From Nanobdellota archaeon (GTDB lineage Archaea; Nanobdellota; Nanobdellia; Woesearchaeales; GW2011-AR15), in NCBI GenBank assembly GCA_013335235.1, contig JAAXVZ010000050.1, positions 1 to 7,881 of the forward strand: a DNA stretch of 7,881 nt. Direction: 5' to 3'. Position 1 is the stretch's first letter, and each line of letters begins with the position of its first letter. Made by a program: the position numbers and the translations under genes. This document shows, in pieces, positions 1 through 6,978 of the stretch. A model generated the notes under the pieces. The model made no database searches. It was not told the origin of the DNA and saw only the letters and a program-made list of their open reading frames with translations.

Positions 1-96
1 ATAATGAACAGGCTGTCTATCAGCATCATCATCTTCGTTTGTCCCTATCGTTTCTGGATATTTTCCTCCACAAACAAAGCATCTTGATATTTCTGT
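1..96 (-). pseudogene. Open -1 frame continuing the secreted protein: cysteine-containing tail, runs off the left edge
   Basis: In the -1 frame relative to the LamG protein, 32 codons are open from just after a TGA (97-99) to the window edge. They include CFVCGGKYPETIG, a CxxC knuckle, followed by the acidic stretch NEDDDADRQPVHY. This reads more like protein than the last 17 residues of the annotated frame. It has no ATG, GTG or TTG, so it cannot begin a separate gene. The simplest reading is that the true protein crosses into this frame somewhere between about 47 and 99, through a one-base sequence error, a real mutation or a translational shift. What follows beyond position 1 is unknown. 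Confidence 0.45.
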
Positions 97-2216
97 TCAA
101 TGGTCTTAGGTCTTTCAGGGATCGCTTCAAGTTGTTTATCGTCTTGGGATTTGGTTGTTGTTGACTTATCCTTTTCCATCTCGATTTTCTTTCCATCTTC
201 GGATTTGATAGATTCAGAATTTGCTTTCACGTCTTTATCTTCACATAGCGCTCCATAGTACAGCAGGATATCCCAATCTATGAAATTGCCGTCAGTTATA
301 TGCTGGTAGCTGTTAGAATCCCCTCGCTGGATTGCCCTGAACTTCCTTGGCTCATCATTCCTCAATGATGCGCCGTTATAATTGGTATCAAGCAGCATAG
401 TGACAGCTTCCCTGCCCATTGCGCACATCGCATTCTGATATTTGCCAAGGTCATTTAACCCGAACCGTTTCTCAAAATATAAGTTTTCGACAATATGCGG
501 CTGGCTGTATGTCTTATAGAGCCATCCTTCCTGGTACTGGGCAAAAGCATCATCCTTGTATGCCTTGAGATAGCTTTGTTCCCTGTTCATCCATGAATCA
601 GGGATGTTCTTTCCCCAATAGCTCTGATCCTCTTTCTGTATCAATGTAGGATTATTCTTATCAGCTCCGATGATTGCATAGCAGAATGTCGCCATGCCGC
701 TTCCGAAACCGAAACCATTGTCTCCCCTTATTATGTCTGGGTCAAGGTCAGGCCTTGTATTCTTCAGATTTGTTATATGCTGGCAGATCGCCTCGAACTG
801 CGCTGTAAGCCGCTCATTGTCCGATTTTGTGAGGTAAGGGAACATAAGGTCATAGGTTATTCCTACCTCGCCCAGCTCATGGATCGACTGGACACTATCA
901 TAGGTCGATAATGGTCTCGATGCCCATCCATTAAGGTGGTTCATCGCCCTCTTGCACTGTTCATTTCCATTATATCCGTTAAGCATGCAGCCCATCGCGT
1001 TCTCGCGGCCTTTTTTTGCTCTCGGGTCTACATCTATGCCTGTCCAGGCAGAGCTGAAATCCTCTGACTGGAATGTCTCAGCGAAAGTGCACGCTGAGTT
1101 AGGTATCTTATTCTGCGAGTTCCCGCAGTATTGCTTCAAGGTTGCGATATCGCCTGCTGAGAAATGAAACCATGGCCTGTCCATGAAAGGTATATATAAT
1201 CTCTGGACGTTATTGTCCTTATTTGCATCAGAAGCCACTGCATCTATCCTGACAAACCCCTGGTGGAATCCGACAGAGGTCTGCCAGTCGCAGGTTATTG
1301 TTGTCTCAGAAAGCCCGGATAATGATATCGTGCTTGAGCAGACAGCAGTATTTCCAAGCTCGACCTTATAATTGAATGAGCCTGTGTTTTCAGAGCCAGC
1401 GTTTGCTATTGTTATCAGGATAGGCATCCTTCCGCCGGAGACTAGCTTGTTCTTGTTTGCGTAGTCATATGGGATCTCATACTTTATCGCCTTCACATAG
1501 ACATCGACGCTAGATACTGAACCGACTTTCTGGCTTCCGTACAGGCTTGAGACCTTGTTCTGGTCGATTGCATAATCAAACGCGACGAATTCATCCATAT
1601 ATCCTCGCATAGTGTATGCTCCGCCAAACATGCCTGCGCCGATAACTATGGCTTCACTTGCTGTGCTGTTCAATGTCCCTGTATATGCTTTCTCTCTTAT
1701 CAGGACACCATTCCTCCATACCTTGACTCCTGCTGCCTTGTCATAGCTGAGGCAATAATGATTCCATGAATTAGGTGTCGATGTCGATGAATCCGACGGG
1801 CCATCCAGGACATTCCCTGTGCTTGTGTCGAAGTGGGCAGCTGTACCATATTGGTTCTCTGCTGCCTGCTTTAATGTCCCGGGGTCTTTCCCTATAGCAT
1901 AATAAAAGTGGGTATTCTCGAAATTGGGATCTGTTGGGTAGACCCAGAAACAGCTCGAGAACCCACTTGCGAGAGTGAATTTAGCAAGTGATGTCAATAT
2001 ATCATTAGACATGGCTGTGAAGTCAGCGCAGGAATTGAATTTGCATTTTGAAGCGTCTGCAAAGGCTGCTGTGCTTGTGAACTGATGATTCAAGGAGCTA
2101 TAATCTTTCCATGGATCTGCCTGATCATCAAATGTCAGGTTCATCACCACACTGCTTGAATAGGCGAGAGGTAAGATTAGCAATGCGGTTAGCAGCAGGA
2201 TATATGTCTTATTCAT
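45..2216 (-). CDS. Secreted LamG / CARDB-like / heparinase-alginate lyase-like protein, C-terminus probably frameshifted
   Basis: This is probably an exported protein acting on or binding polysaccharide outside the cell. Residues 1-20 are a clear signal peptide (short basic start, leucine-rich core, AYS end). Residues about 22-228 read as a LamG/concanavalin A-like domain: it opens with an LTFDD strand, has a central SWNHYCLSYD strand, and closes with the typical GYMDEFVAFDYAI segment. Residues about 234-345 resemble a CARDB/Ig-like domain with paired cysteines. Residues about 346-660 start with DRPWFHFSAGDIATL and contain RGDNGFGFGSG and a QEGWLYKTY segment, which recall the helical toroid of heparinase II/III and alginate lyases. 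I cannot assign catalytic residues or a substrate. Residues 664-704 are a charged linker. The last 17 residues overlap a better-looking -1 frame that continues off the window, so the stop at 45-47 may be artificial. There is no obvious Shine-Dalgarno site before the ATG. The domain calls are family knowledge; enzymatic activity is inference. Confidence 0.8.
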   Translation of the reverse strand: MNKTYILLLTALLILPLAYSSSVVMNLTFDDQADPWKDYSSLNHQFTSTAAFADASKCKFNSCADFTAMSNDILTSLAKFTLASGFSSCFWVYPTDPNFENTHFYYAIGKDPGTLKQAAENQYGTAAHFDTSTGNVLDGPSDSSTSTPNSWNHYCLSYDKAAGVKVWRNGVLIREKAYTGTLNSTASEAIVIGAGMFGGAYTMRGYMDEFVAFDYAIDQNKVSSLYGSQKVGSVSSVDVYVKAIKYEIPYDYANKNKLVSGGRMPILITIANAGSENTGSFNYKVELGNTAVCSSTISLSGLSETTITCDWQTSVGFHQGFVRIDAVASDANKDNNVQRLYIPFMDRPWFHFSAGDIATLKQYCGNSQNKIPNSACTFAETFQSEDFSSAWTGIDVDPRAKKGRENAMGCMLNGYNGNEQCKRAMNHLNGWASRPLSTYDSVQSIHELGEVGITYDLMFPYLTKSDNERLTAQFEAICQHITNLKNTRPDLDPDIIRGDNGFGFGSGMATFCYAIIGADKNNPTLIQKEDQSYWGKNIPDSWMNREQSYLKAYKDDAFAQYQEGWLYKTYSQPHIVENLYFEKRFGLNDLGKYQNAMCAMGREAVTMLLDTNYNGASLRNDEPRKFRAIQRGDSNSYQHITDGNFIDWDILLYYGALCEDKDVKANSESIKSEDGKKIEMEKDKSTTTKSQDDKQLEAIPERPKTIEQKYQDALFVEENIQKR

Positions 2217-2409
2217 TTAGCAGCACTCTATCTATCTTTTGTGCCCTCTTTTCTAACCACCTATAATAGAACCCCCGTTCAGCTGCGGTGGAAGCCGATC
2301 TTACCCAACTATCCCAATATACCTTTTGCCATTCTAGTATATAAAGATTTCGGTATCCTATATTAAGATTCCATTCTTGCAGAAAGAAGTGCCATTTATA
2401 TAATTGAGC
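2209..2409 (-). pseudogene. Start-less 66-codon open frame upstream of the secreted protein, unrecognised
   Basis: A frame on the minus strand is open from just after a TAA (2410-2412) to a TAA at 2209-2211, overlapping the start of the LamG protein by eight bases. The product would be 66 residues and aromatic-rich (six Trp, six Tyr, three Phe), with a helical-looking charged end (RGFYYRWLEKRAQKIDRVLL). There is no ATG, GTG or TTG in frame, and the ATGs at 2372-2374 and 2397-2399 lie in another frame and stop quickly. It could be the surviving C-terminal part of a decayed gene, a small gene damaged by an indel, or chance: by rough composition, about a 1-2% chance for one given frame. I do not recognise the family. 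Confidence 0.3.
2395..2402 (-). promoter_or_regulatory. Candidate TATA box upstream of the secreted protein gene
   Basis: The minus strand reads TATATAAA here, a strong archaeal TATA match, which would place transcription start near 2372-2374. The LamG gene would then have a leader of about 155 bases containing most of the start-less frame. A weaker alternative, TCTATTATAG at 2261-2270, lies closer to the gene. Both are by eye only. Confidence 0.35.
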
Positions 2410-2447
2410 TTAAACAATTAAGCGGCTTTTGTCCACTATGCGGGTCG

Positions 2448-3029
2448 TCACCTGGCTGCGGAACAGAACCTCAGCTCGCTGATGATTCCTGGCAATTCAA
2501 TTGAATCATATATCCTCCGTATATCCGCCGGCAGATACCTGTTCCATGGTTGGTCCCTCAAAATCAGAATTTGGCTATCTTTGGGTTTGTAGGTAGGATT
2601 ATCTTCAACTGCAACCTGAAAGTCAAAAGCTTCTTTTTGCCCATTGAATATGAGACGGTCTGTTCGTACTCCATGGTATCTCAGGGATTCAGTGAGTCCG
2701 TCTGGCACAGCATTTGCGCTAAGCAGGTAGCTGTCTGTATTTCCCAAAAGCCAGTTGATTGTTTCGACAACATGCTCATCAGCGATCGGTATTGATCTTG
2801 GGTCAGTGCGATAGATGTCGTGCAGGATATCGACACACTGTCGCCAGTCAAGCCCTGAAGTTTTTGCTAGCCTGCCAAATCCCCAATCCGTGATGTCCTC
2901 ATTAGTGAAAGGAACTGTGCCAGAAGGCAGATGATGCCTGTTCACATAAGTGACTAAGGGTGTATGCGGCAGCAAGATGACCCCATCAACATCTATGAAT
3001 GTCTTTATCAAGTTCATTTTCTTCAACAT
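2448..3029 (-). CDS. HAD-superfamily 5'(3')-deoxyribonucleotidase-like phosphatase
   Basis: This is a cytoplasmic HAD phosphohydrolase, 193 residues, close to the usual size of the NT5C-type 5'(3')-deoxyribonucleotidases that remove phosphate from (deoxy)nucleoside monophosphates. All HAD motifs are visible. Motif I is FIDVDGV, with D13 as expected nucleophile and D15 as acid/base. Motif II is LLSANA (S104). Motif III is GQKEAFDF (K132). Motif IV is the VEDNP acidic pair (E142, D143). A small helical cap lies between motif I and II (about 20-90), containing NEDITDWGF. The ILRDQPWNR segment (155-163) matches the QPWN/QPYN element of this family. The ATG sits six bases after the stop of the 1001-residue gene, so both are probably on one transcript. 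A second ATG (codon 5, at 3015-3017) is an equally possible start; no strong Shine-Dalgarno site separates them. The family is solid; the exact substrate (dNMP or another phosphate ester) is not shown. Confidence 0.82.
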   Translation of the reverse strand: MLKKMNLIKTFIDVDGVILLPHTPLVTYVNRHHLPSGTVPFTNEDITDWGFGRLAKTSGLDWRQCVDILHDIYRTDPRSIPIADEHVVETINWLLGNTDSYLLSANAVPDGLTESLRYHGVRTDRLIFNGQKEAFDFQVAVEDNPTYKPKDSQILILRDQPWNRYLPADIRRIYDSIELPGIISELRFCSAAR

Positions 3030-3035
3030 CCGGGA

Positions 3036-6000
3036 TTATCTGGCAACAGGCACATGTTCCAATATAGTCCTTCTCATCTCAACCATATTCTGATATGCTG
3101 GCTGATTGTGGATTATTGTCTCTATCCCGCCGTTTATGATGCTTGGCGACTGGCGGAATGGGCTGTCCATGCGTGGGATAATAAGTCCGGCAATTGACTG
3201 GTTTGAAAGAGTCAGGCCGGCATCATTGATGTGAGGGTATGTCTCGGCATAACCTGGTGCGACATCAAACCAGGTATCTCCTGATAATATAGTATATCTA
3301 TGGTGTCTATGGGCAGCCAGGCCTATGCTTGGAAGCCTTCCTCTTCTAAGATGCGCTTTGCCATCTATTTCCATCTTATGCGCAGCATAGATTGGCCTTC
3401 CGTCAGGAAGTTCGCCCTCTACAAAACCCATGAGCGATGCGCTCGATGTCCTGCTTGGGTTGATTGCATCTGCAACAGACACCAATCCTGTTGGGCTTTT
3501 CTCTATCACAAGCCTGAACATCTGCTGTATGTCCCTTGGCTCTTCCTGCACAGTTGTCTGTGTCCTTGCGCCATGGTCAGATTTAGGCATATAGATGCTG
3601 TGGCCTTCTCCTGCCCGTGCGATTGCCTTGAAAAGTGGCACATATAGGCTATTAAGGAACTCTTCAGCCTGCTCATTCAGGTTCGTGGCCTGTCTTGCTC
3701 TCTTATCCATGAGGTCAAGAGCATCAACCATGCTGTCTGCAGTTTTCCTATCATAGGTTTTCCTTATTGCTTCTTTTGCTACCCTTACCTGCTTCTCGCT
3801 GAACCCATGGTCATTGAACCCGGAATCGAACCTCTTGAAATTCTGCCTTCCGTCATATATCTCTGATGCGGTTGTCACTGTCGGCACGCCAAGAGCAGGG
3901 ATCAGCCTGTTCATTGCATAAGACAGCATAGCGTCAACATACCAGTTCCCGGGAATCTGCAATGGGTCGTGCGCCATTCCATTGTGGGAATCATCTGCCC
4001 TGAGGATAAAGAAACCATCGCTGTATCTGTCTTCCTCTTTCTTCATGACCTGATTGATGTGGTCTATCGCAAGCTGCCTTATGTCATTTGCGCTTATGGC
4101 ATATGTGTGGTGAAGGTTATCTACATCAATGAAATCAAAGAGGAGATGGCCATATGTTGTGAAATCCCTGGGGAAGCCAGGCGGAGCACTCATCTTCGAT
4201 CTTTGGAATCTTGATACAACTTCAGTAGTATAAAGGCTTCCGAGAGCAAAGACAAATGCGGATTCCGCGTCCCTTTCAAGTTTAAATTTAGGGGTCTGGC
4301 TCTTTTCCTGGCCATGCTTTCTTTCAACACCAATCAATGTTCCGTGAGGATTAGGGCCGACCAGAAGGACATCAGGAACATACTCATGCTTCTGGTTCCA
4401 GTCACCTATCATCGCCATCAACACTTTATCTCTTAAATCTGCAGGTCTCGCCTGGTCATCTACATTGATTCTTGTATAGAAAGTAGTGTTATTAATCCTG
4501 AATAAATTCTGACCCTTGCCAAGCACAGTTCCATGCACATTCTCAAGAGCTATTGCAAAATATTCCTTCAGCTGGTGCTGCACCAGAAGCTCGATCATTG
4601 CGACATCTCTCGGGTCTTTCTTTGAAACCAGCTTATCTGGGTTGAACCATCCTAGGGCATACAGCGTGTCCCTAAGGCCTTCAAGCTCTCCGGTCAGTTC
4701 AACTCTCTTGCTTTCATTGCTTGCAAGAACCGCATCAGTCCCATGGATCCTGTTTTCAGGTATCTGAAGTCTCCATCCCATTCCAAGGTATGTCCTGATC
4801 AGGTCGAACTGCTGGATCACCTGCCTCCCGAAACCTTTTGTTTCGTGCTTCTTTATCTTGGCAACCAGATCCTGAGGGACACCCTCAAAATATTCCTTCT
4901 TCCAATCATAATCGCCTTTGAGGCCCTCTATGTGCTCTTTCTTGAATTTTGTGAACAGGTATTCGAATGCCCTCCTTGACCTTTTTTCGGTCGGATCGTT
5001 CCTCATCCTGTTCTTGATGAGGTTGACATTGGTTGTATCCTCCCAGTCATCATGGAAGCGGTTGTCTATGTTGTATGCCTTTATCAGCATATCATTATTT
5101 CCATAGATATAGTTTTCAGCAGCCTGTATCTCGTCCAAGAGGTGCAGCGCAAGCACTCTCTTGACATGGGCGCGCTCTGCTTCATCATACAGCCCGTTTA
5201 TCCGTCCTTCCATCCTCCTGTATTCCTGGGAGGCATCAGTGATCCTCTTTAGGATACCTGTCCTTATGTGCTTCTCGTTCCTGTCATCCTCTGCGCCAGG
5301 CTGGACAAACACAGGGCCGTCATAGCCTTTCAGCATGGTCTCAAGGACAGAAGAGGTATATGCTGCAGCTTCAAGCGGATTGAGTATTATCCCGCTAACC
5401 TTTTTCCTGAAGTCCCTTTTCACATCTTCTGGCAGATTGGCATTTGCTACTGCATCAAGTGTCCTTTCCTCTTCCTCTTTCCTATCCAGGCTCATGGATC
5501 CGTTCTGGAAGGAATTGAGCAGCTTGATTGAAAAAATTGAGATGTCGCTGGTATTATTGAATTGCGGGACTTCAGCAGCCATCCCACCCATCATGACGAT
5601 GCCGTCAAGGCTTTTTATCAGCCTTTGGTCGCTGCTTTTCTTCCCTGCGATGACAGGATAATTTTGCCTCAGGAAAAGATTAATGCCTAAAGCAAGGTAG
5701 TCGTCAAAAAGCCATGTGCCTATCCCTCCTCTTGGGGGTGTCAGGTACATATAGAACTCAGGCTCTTTCCTCTCTACTTCAAATAGGCCGTCTAGCCCTC
5801 TTGTATAAAAATCGCTGAAATTGAAATATGCGCGCCCCTCCTCCTCATGCAGCCTTATGCCTTCTGGAAGCTTTTTCTGTAGGCGTCTCATCCCAGATTG
5901 TACCTGGCTTTCATGGCCATGATCCCCGTATATCTCCCAACTGAGATCTGCTAGTGTCGGCGGTGGTGTGACAGAATTCATCCTAGTTGCTGCAAAGAGC

Positions 6001-6041
6001 AGCTGTCTCTCATCATCTCCAAGTTTTATATCCCCACCCAT
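3036..6041 (-). CDS. Large uncharacterised protein: winged-helix-like N-terminus plus two eroded metallophosphoesterase-like domains
   Basis: This 1001-residue protein has no signal peptide or membrane segment and no firm family match. Residues about 12-85 look like a winged helix (TLADLSWEIYG, then VQSGMRRLQKKLPEGIRLHE and a short wing). Residues about 95-575 contain segments placed like calcineurin-type metallophosphoesterase motifs but with metal ligands replaced. MMGGMAAEVPQ (150-160) stands where GD is expected, FVQPGAEDDRN (245-255) where GNHD is expected, and VGPNPHG (561-567) where GHxH is expected. A second set follows. ADDSHNG (682-688) keeps D-x-H, ASEIYDG (725-731) replaces GD, PKSDHGART (819-827) resembles GNHD with H kept, and AAHRHHR (909-915) keeps H-x-H. 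I infer a duplicated phosphoesterase fold with a dead first and a partly retained second site. The start is fixed by a Shine-Dalgarno site at 6049-6055. It is followed at six bases by the HAD phosphatase, suggesting shared nucleotide or phosphate-ester chemistry. The motif reading is by eye and could be wrong. Confidence 0.75.
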   Translation of the reverse strand: MGGDIKLGDDERQLLFAATRMNSVTPPPTLADLSWEIYGDHGHESQVQSGMRRLQKKLPEGIRLHEEEGRAYFNFSDFYTRGLDGLFEVERKEPEFYMYLTPPRGGIGTWLFDDYLALGINLFLRQNYPVIAGKKSSDQRLIKSLDGIVMMGGMAAEVPQFNNTSDISIFSIKLLNSFQNGSMSLDRKEEEERTLDAVANANLPEDVKRDFRKKVSGIILNPLEAAAYTSSVLETMLKGYDGPVFVQPGAEDDRNEKHIRTGILKRITDASQEYRRMEGRINGLYDEAERAHVKRVLALHLLDEIQAAENYIYGNNDMLIKAYNIDNRFHDDWEDTTNVNLIKNRMRNDPTEKRSRRAFEYLFTKFKKEHIEGLKGDYDWKKEYFEGVPQDLVAKIKKHETKGFGRQVIQQFDLIRTYLGMGWRLQIPENRIHGTDAVLASNESKRVELTGELEGLRDTLYALGWFNPDKLVSKKDPRDVAMIELLVQHQLKEYFAIALENVHGTVLGKGQNLFRINNTTFYTRINVDDQARPADLRDKVLMAMIGDWNQKHEYVPDVLLVGPNPHGTLIGVERKHGQEKSQTPKFKLERDAESAFVFALGSLYTTEVVSRFQRSKMSAPPGFPRDFTTYGHLLFDFIDVDNLHHTYAISANDIRQLAIDHINQVMKKEEDRYSDGFFILRADDSHNGMAHDPLQIPGNWYVDAMLSYAMNRLIPALGVPTVTTASEIYDGRQNFKRFDSGFNDHGFSEKQVRVAKEAIRKTYDRKTADSMVDALDLMDKRARQATNLNEQAEEFLNSLYVPLFKAIARAGEGHSIYMPKSDHGARTQTTVQEEPRDIQQMFRLVIEKSPTGLVSVADAINPSRTSSASLMGFVEGELPDGRPIYAAHKMEIDGKAHLRRGRLPSIGLAAHRHHRYTILSGDTWFDVAPGYAETYPHINDAGLTLSNQSIAGLIIPRMDSPFRQSPSIINGGIETIIHNQPAYQNMVEMRRTILEHVPVAR

Positions 6042-6048
6042 TTTACAT

Positions 6049-6055
6049 CCCTCCT
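6049..6055 (-). promoter_or_regulatory. Shine-Dalgarno site of the 1001-residue protein
   Basis: The minus strand reads AGGAGGG seven bases before the ATG at 6039-6041. This strong site supports that ATG as the true start. An ATG inside the site is followed at once by TAA and cannot be used. Confidence 0.8.
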
Positions 6056-6071
6056 TGATTTCACTTCAGGT

Positions 6072-6125
6072 TCAATATTGCAGGCCGCAACAGGCCATTG
6101 TGCCTTCTGCACAGTGCTTGCACAT
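6072..6125 (-). CDS. Doubtful 17-codon cysteine-rich micro-ORF
   Basis: A short minus-strand frame reads MCKHCAEGTMACCGLQY and ends 30 bases before the ATG of the 1001-residue protein. Its frame is open for another 12 codons upstream, including one more Cys, but without another standard start. The Cys spacing (CxCxxC then CC) suggests metal binding if it is expressed. This patch is more G+C-rich than the flanks. There is no Shine-Dalgarno site before its ATG, so it may be an upstream leader peptide or chance. I would not rely on it without conservation. Confidence 0.2.
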   Translation of the reverse strand: MCKHCAEGTMACCGLQY

Positions 6126-6284
6126 GCAGGTTGCATTAGTGTCAATGTACGCTGATTTTTAGAACAAATATTGCGACTGGAATAGATTTTGGTGCCTAAA
6201 AAATAGCTTGAGAAAAAATCAGTAGATGCTGCCCCACATAATATCGTTATTTTTCCCACCCCAGGCAAATATTCCAAGCAAGAG

Positions 6285-6304
6285 ATACTAGTATTATATT
6301 TATA
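6285..6304 (-). promoter_or_regulatory. Candidate promoter for the 1001-residue gene, with adjacent palindrome
   Basis: The minus strand reads TATAAATA at 6297-6304, predicting transcription start near 6272-6277. Directly on the downstream side, 6285-6294 is a perfect 10-base palindrome (ATACTAGTAT), well placed for a repressor between TATA box and start site. The leader to the ATG would be about 230 bases, long for an archaeon, so a closer promoter may exist. Confidence 0.35.
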
Positions 6305-6331
6305 CTTTATAGTAGTTGCATCCTAAGGTTC

Positions 6332-6359
6332 TTGATATGTATATAGTAGTATATATCAA
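6332..6359. repeat. Interrupted inverted repeat, candidate operator in the divergent region
   Basis: TTGATATGTA (6332-6341) and TATATATCAA (6350-6359) are inverted copies matching at nine of ten positions with an eight-base spacer. This is the geometry of a dimeric winged-helix operator. A nine-base direct repeat, TATAGTAGT, occurs at 6308-6316 and again at 6342-6350, partly inside the spacer. The site lies ten bases upstream of a TTTATAA element (6369-6375) facing the membrane regulator gene, so autoregulation is possible. Confidence 0.35.
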
Positions 6360-6368
6360 TTGTATTAA

Positions 6369-6375
6369 TTTATAA
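6369..6375 (+). promoter_or_regulatory. Candidate TATA box for the membrane regulator gene
   Basis: TTTATAA matches an archaeal TATA box and predicts transcription start near 6398, about 90 bases before the ATG. Alternatives are TATTTTAAAT at 6401-6410 and a weak CATTAAAG at 6458-6465, the last at the right distance for a leaderless message. The sequence does not decide between them. The remaining stretch 6376-6487 shows nothing else I can name. Confidence 0.3.
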
Positions 6376-6487
6376 CATTCCGTTCTCACATTAAACCGAT
6401 TATTTTAAATCCCAGCTATCCTAATACTATCTCTTTTCTAGCAAATCAAGGACAAAGCATTAAAGCAGATACCGGTTACTATTCAAC

Positions 6488-6958
6488 ATGAAAAATAGAA
6501 CAGTTGGCTATCTTGTGATTTCAGTCTCGCTCTTGATAGGTTTCATCATCTACATCTTCAATCGTGCGTTAACAGAGATAGTGAATGAGAATTGCTCTCA
6601 TGGTGTTTCATGTCCGATGTGGCAGACAATCGATACACAGACATATATCGGCACAGGCATAATGGTCTCTATAATCCTTGTGGGCCTCTACCTGGTGATT
6701 TTTGCTAAGGATGATGAAGCGCAGAAGCATGAACTAAAAAAAGCAGAGCTCATCATTCCTGAGAACCTTGAGCCAGATGAGAGAACTGTACTTGAGCATA
6801 TAATAGGCTCTGATGGAACAATCTTCCAGTCTGCCTTAGTCGAGGCTACGATGTTCTCTAAAGTGAAGGTCACGCGTCTCCTTGACAGGCTTGAAGGGAA
6901 AGGCCTGATCGAAAGGAAGAGAAGAGGCATGACCAATATTGTCATACTGAAGCATTGA
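6488..6958 (+). CDS. Membrane-anchored winged-helix transcriptional regulator, putative metal sensor
   Basis: This 156-residue protein is probably a one-component regulator that senses outside the membrane and binds DNA inside. Residues about 6-27 and 54-73 are hydrophobic helices. The loop between them contains ENCSHGVSCPM, that is C36, H38, C42 and M44, a set of soft-metal or redox-reactive residues facing outward if the N-terminus is inside. After a charged linker (74-92), residues about 95-155 form a MarR-type winged helix: LEPDERTVLEHIIG, a recognition helix around 123-138 (FSKVKVTRLLDRLEGKG), and a basic wing (IERKRRGMTNIVIL). Two-helix plus winged-helix proteins of this kind are common in archaea and poorly characterised. 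It stands first in a plus-strand cluster with two HMA proteins and a CxxCGC micro-protein, which suggests a metal as the signal. There is no Shine-Dalgarno site before the ATG. Topology and fold are well supported; the ligand is inference. Confidence 0.8.
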   Translation: MKNRTVGYLVISVSLLIGFIIYIFNRALTEIVNENCSHGVSCPMWQTIDTQTYIGTGIMVSIILVGLYLVIFAKDDEAQKHELKKAELIIPENLEPDERTVLEHIIGSDGTIFQSALVEATMFSKVKVTRLLDRLEGKGLIERKRRGMTNIVILKH

Positions 6959-6978
6959 TGCGAGTATTCCAGGTACCA

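Noticed and set aside
952..1371. Plus-strand frames opposite the LamG protein
   Set aside because: They are antisense shadows of a well-supported coding region, as are all plus-strand frames between 2550 and 5661.
2230..2345. Possible tRNA suggested by GGGGGTTC-like and CAGCTG-like pieces on the minus strand
   Set aside because: No acceptor stem, anticodon arm or T-arm can be paired at the right spacing on either strand.
6080..6135. Repeated TGCA words and a GGCC-N6-GGCC pairing as a structured RNA or riboswitch
   Set aside because: Only short helices form, no known riboswitch core is visible, and the TGC repeats are explained equally well by Cys codons.
6026..6277. 83-codon minus-strand frame overlapping the start of the 1001-residue gene, with its ATG at a leaderless distance from the TATAAATA element
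   Set aside because: Its sequence shows no domain-like pattern, and its end overlaps the strong Shine-Dalgarno site and start of the large gene. The promoter is better explained as that gene's own.
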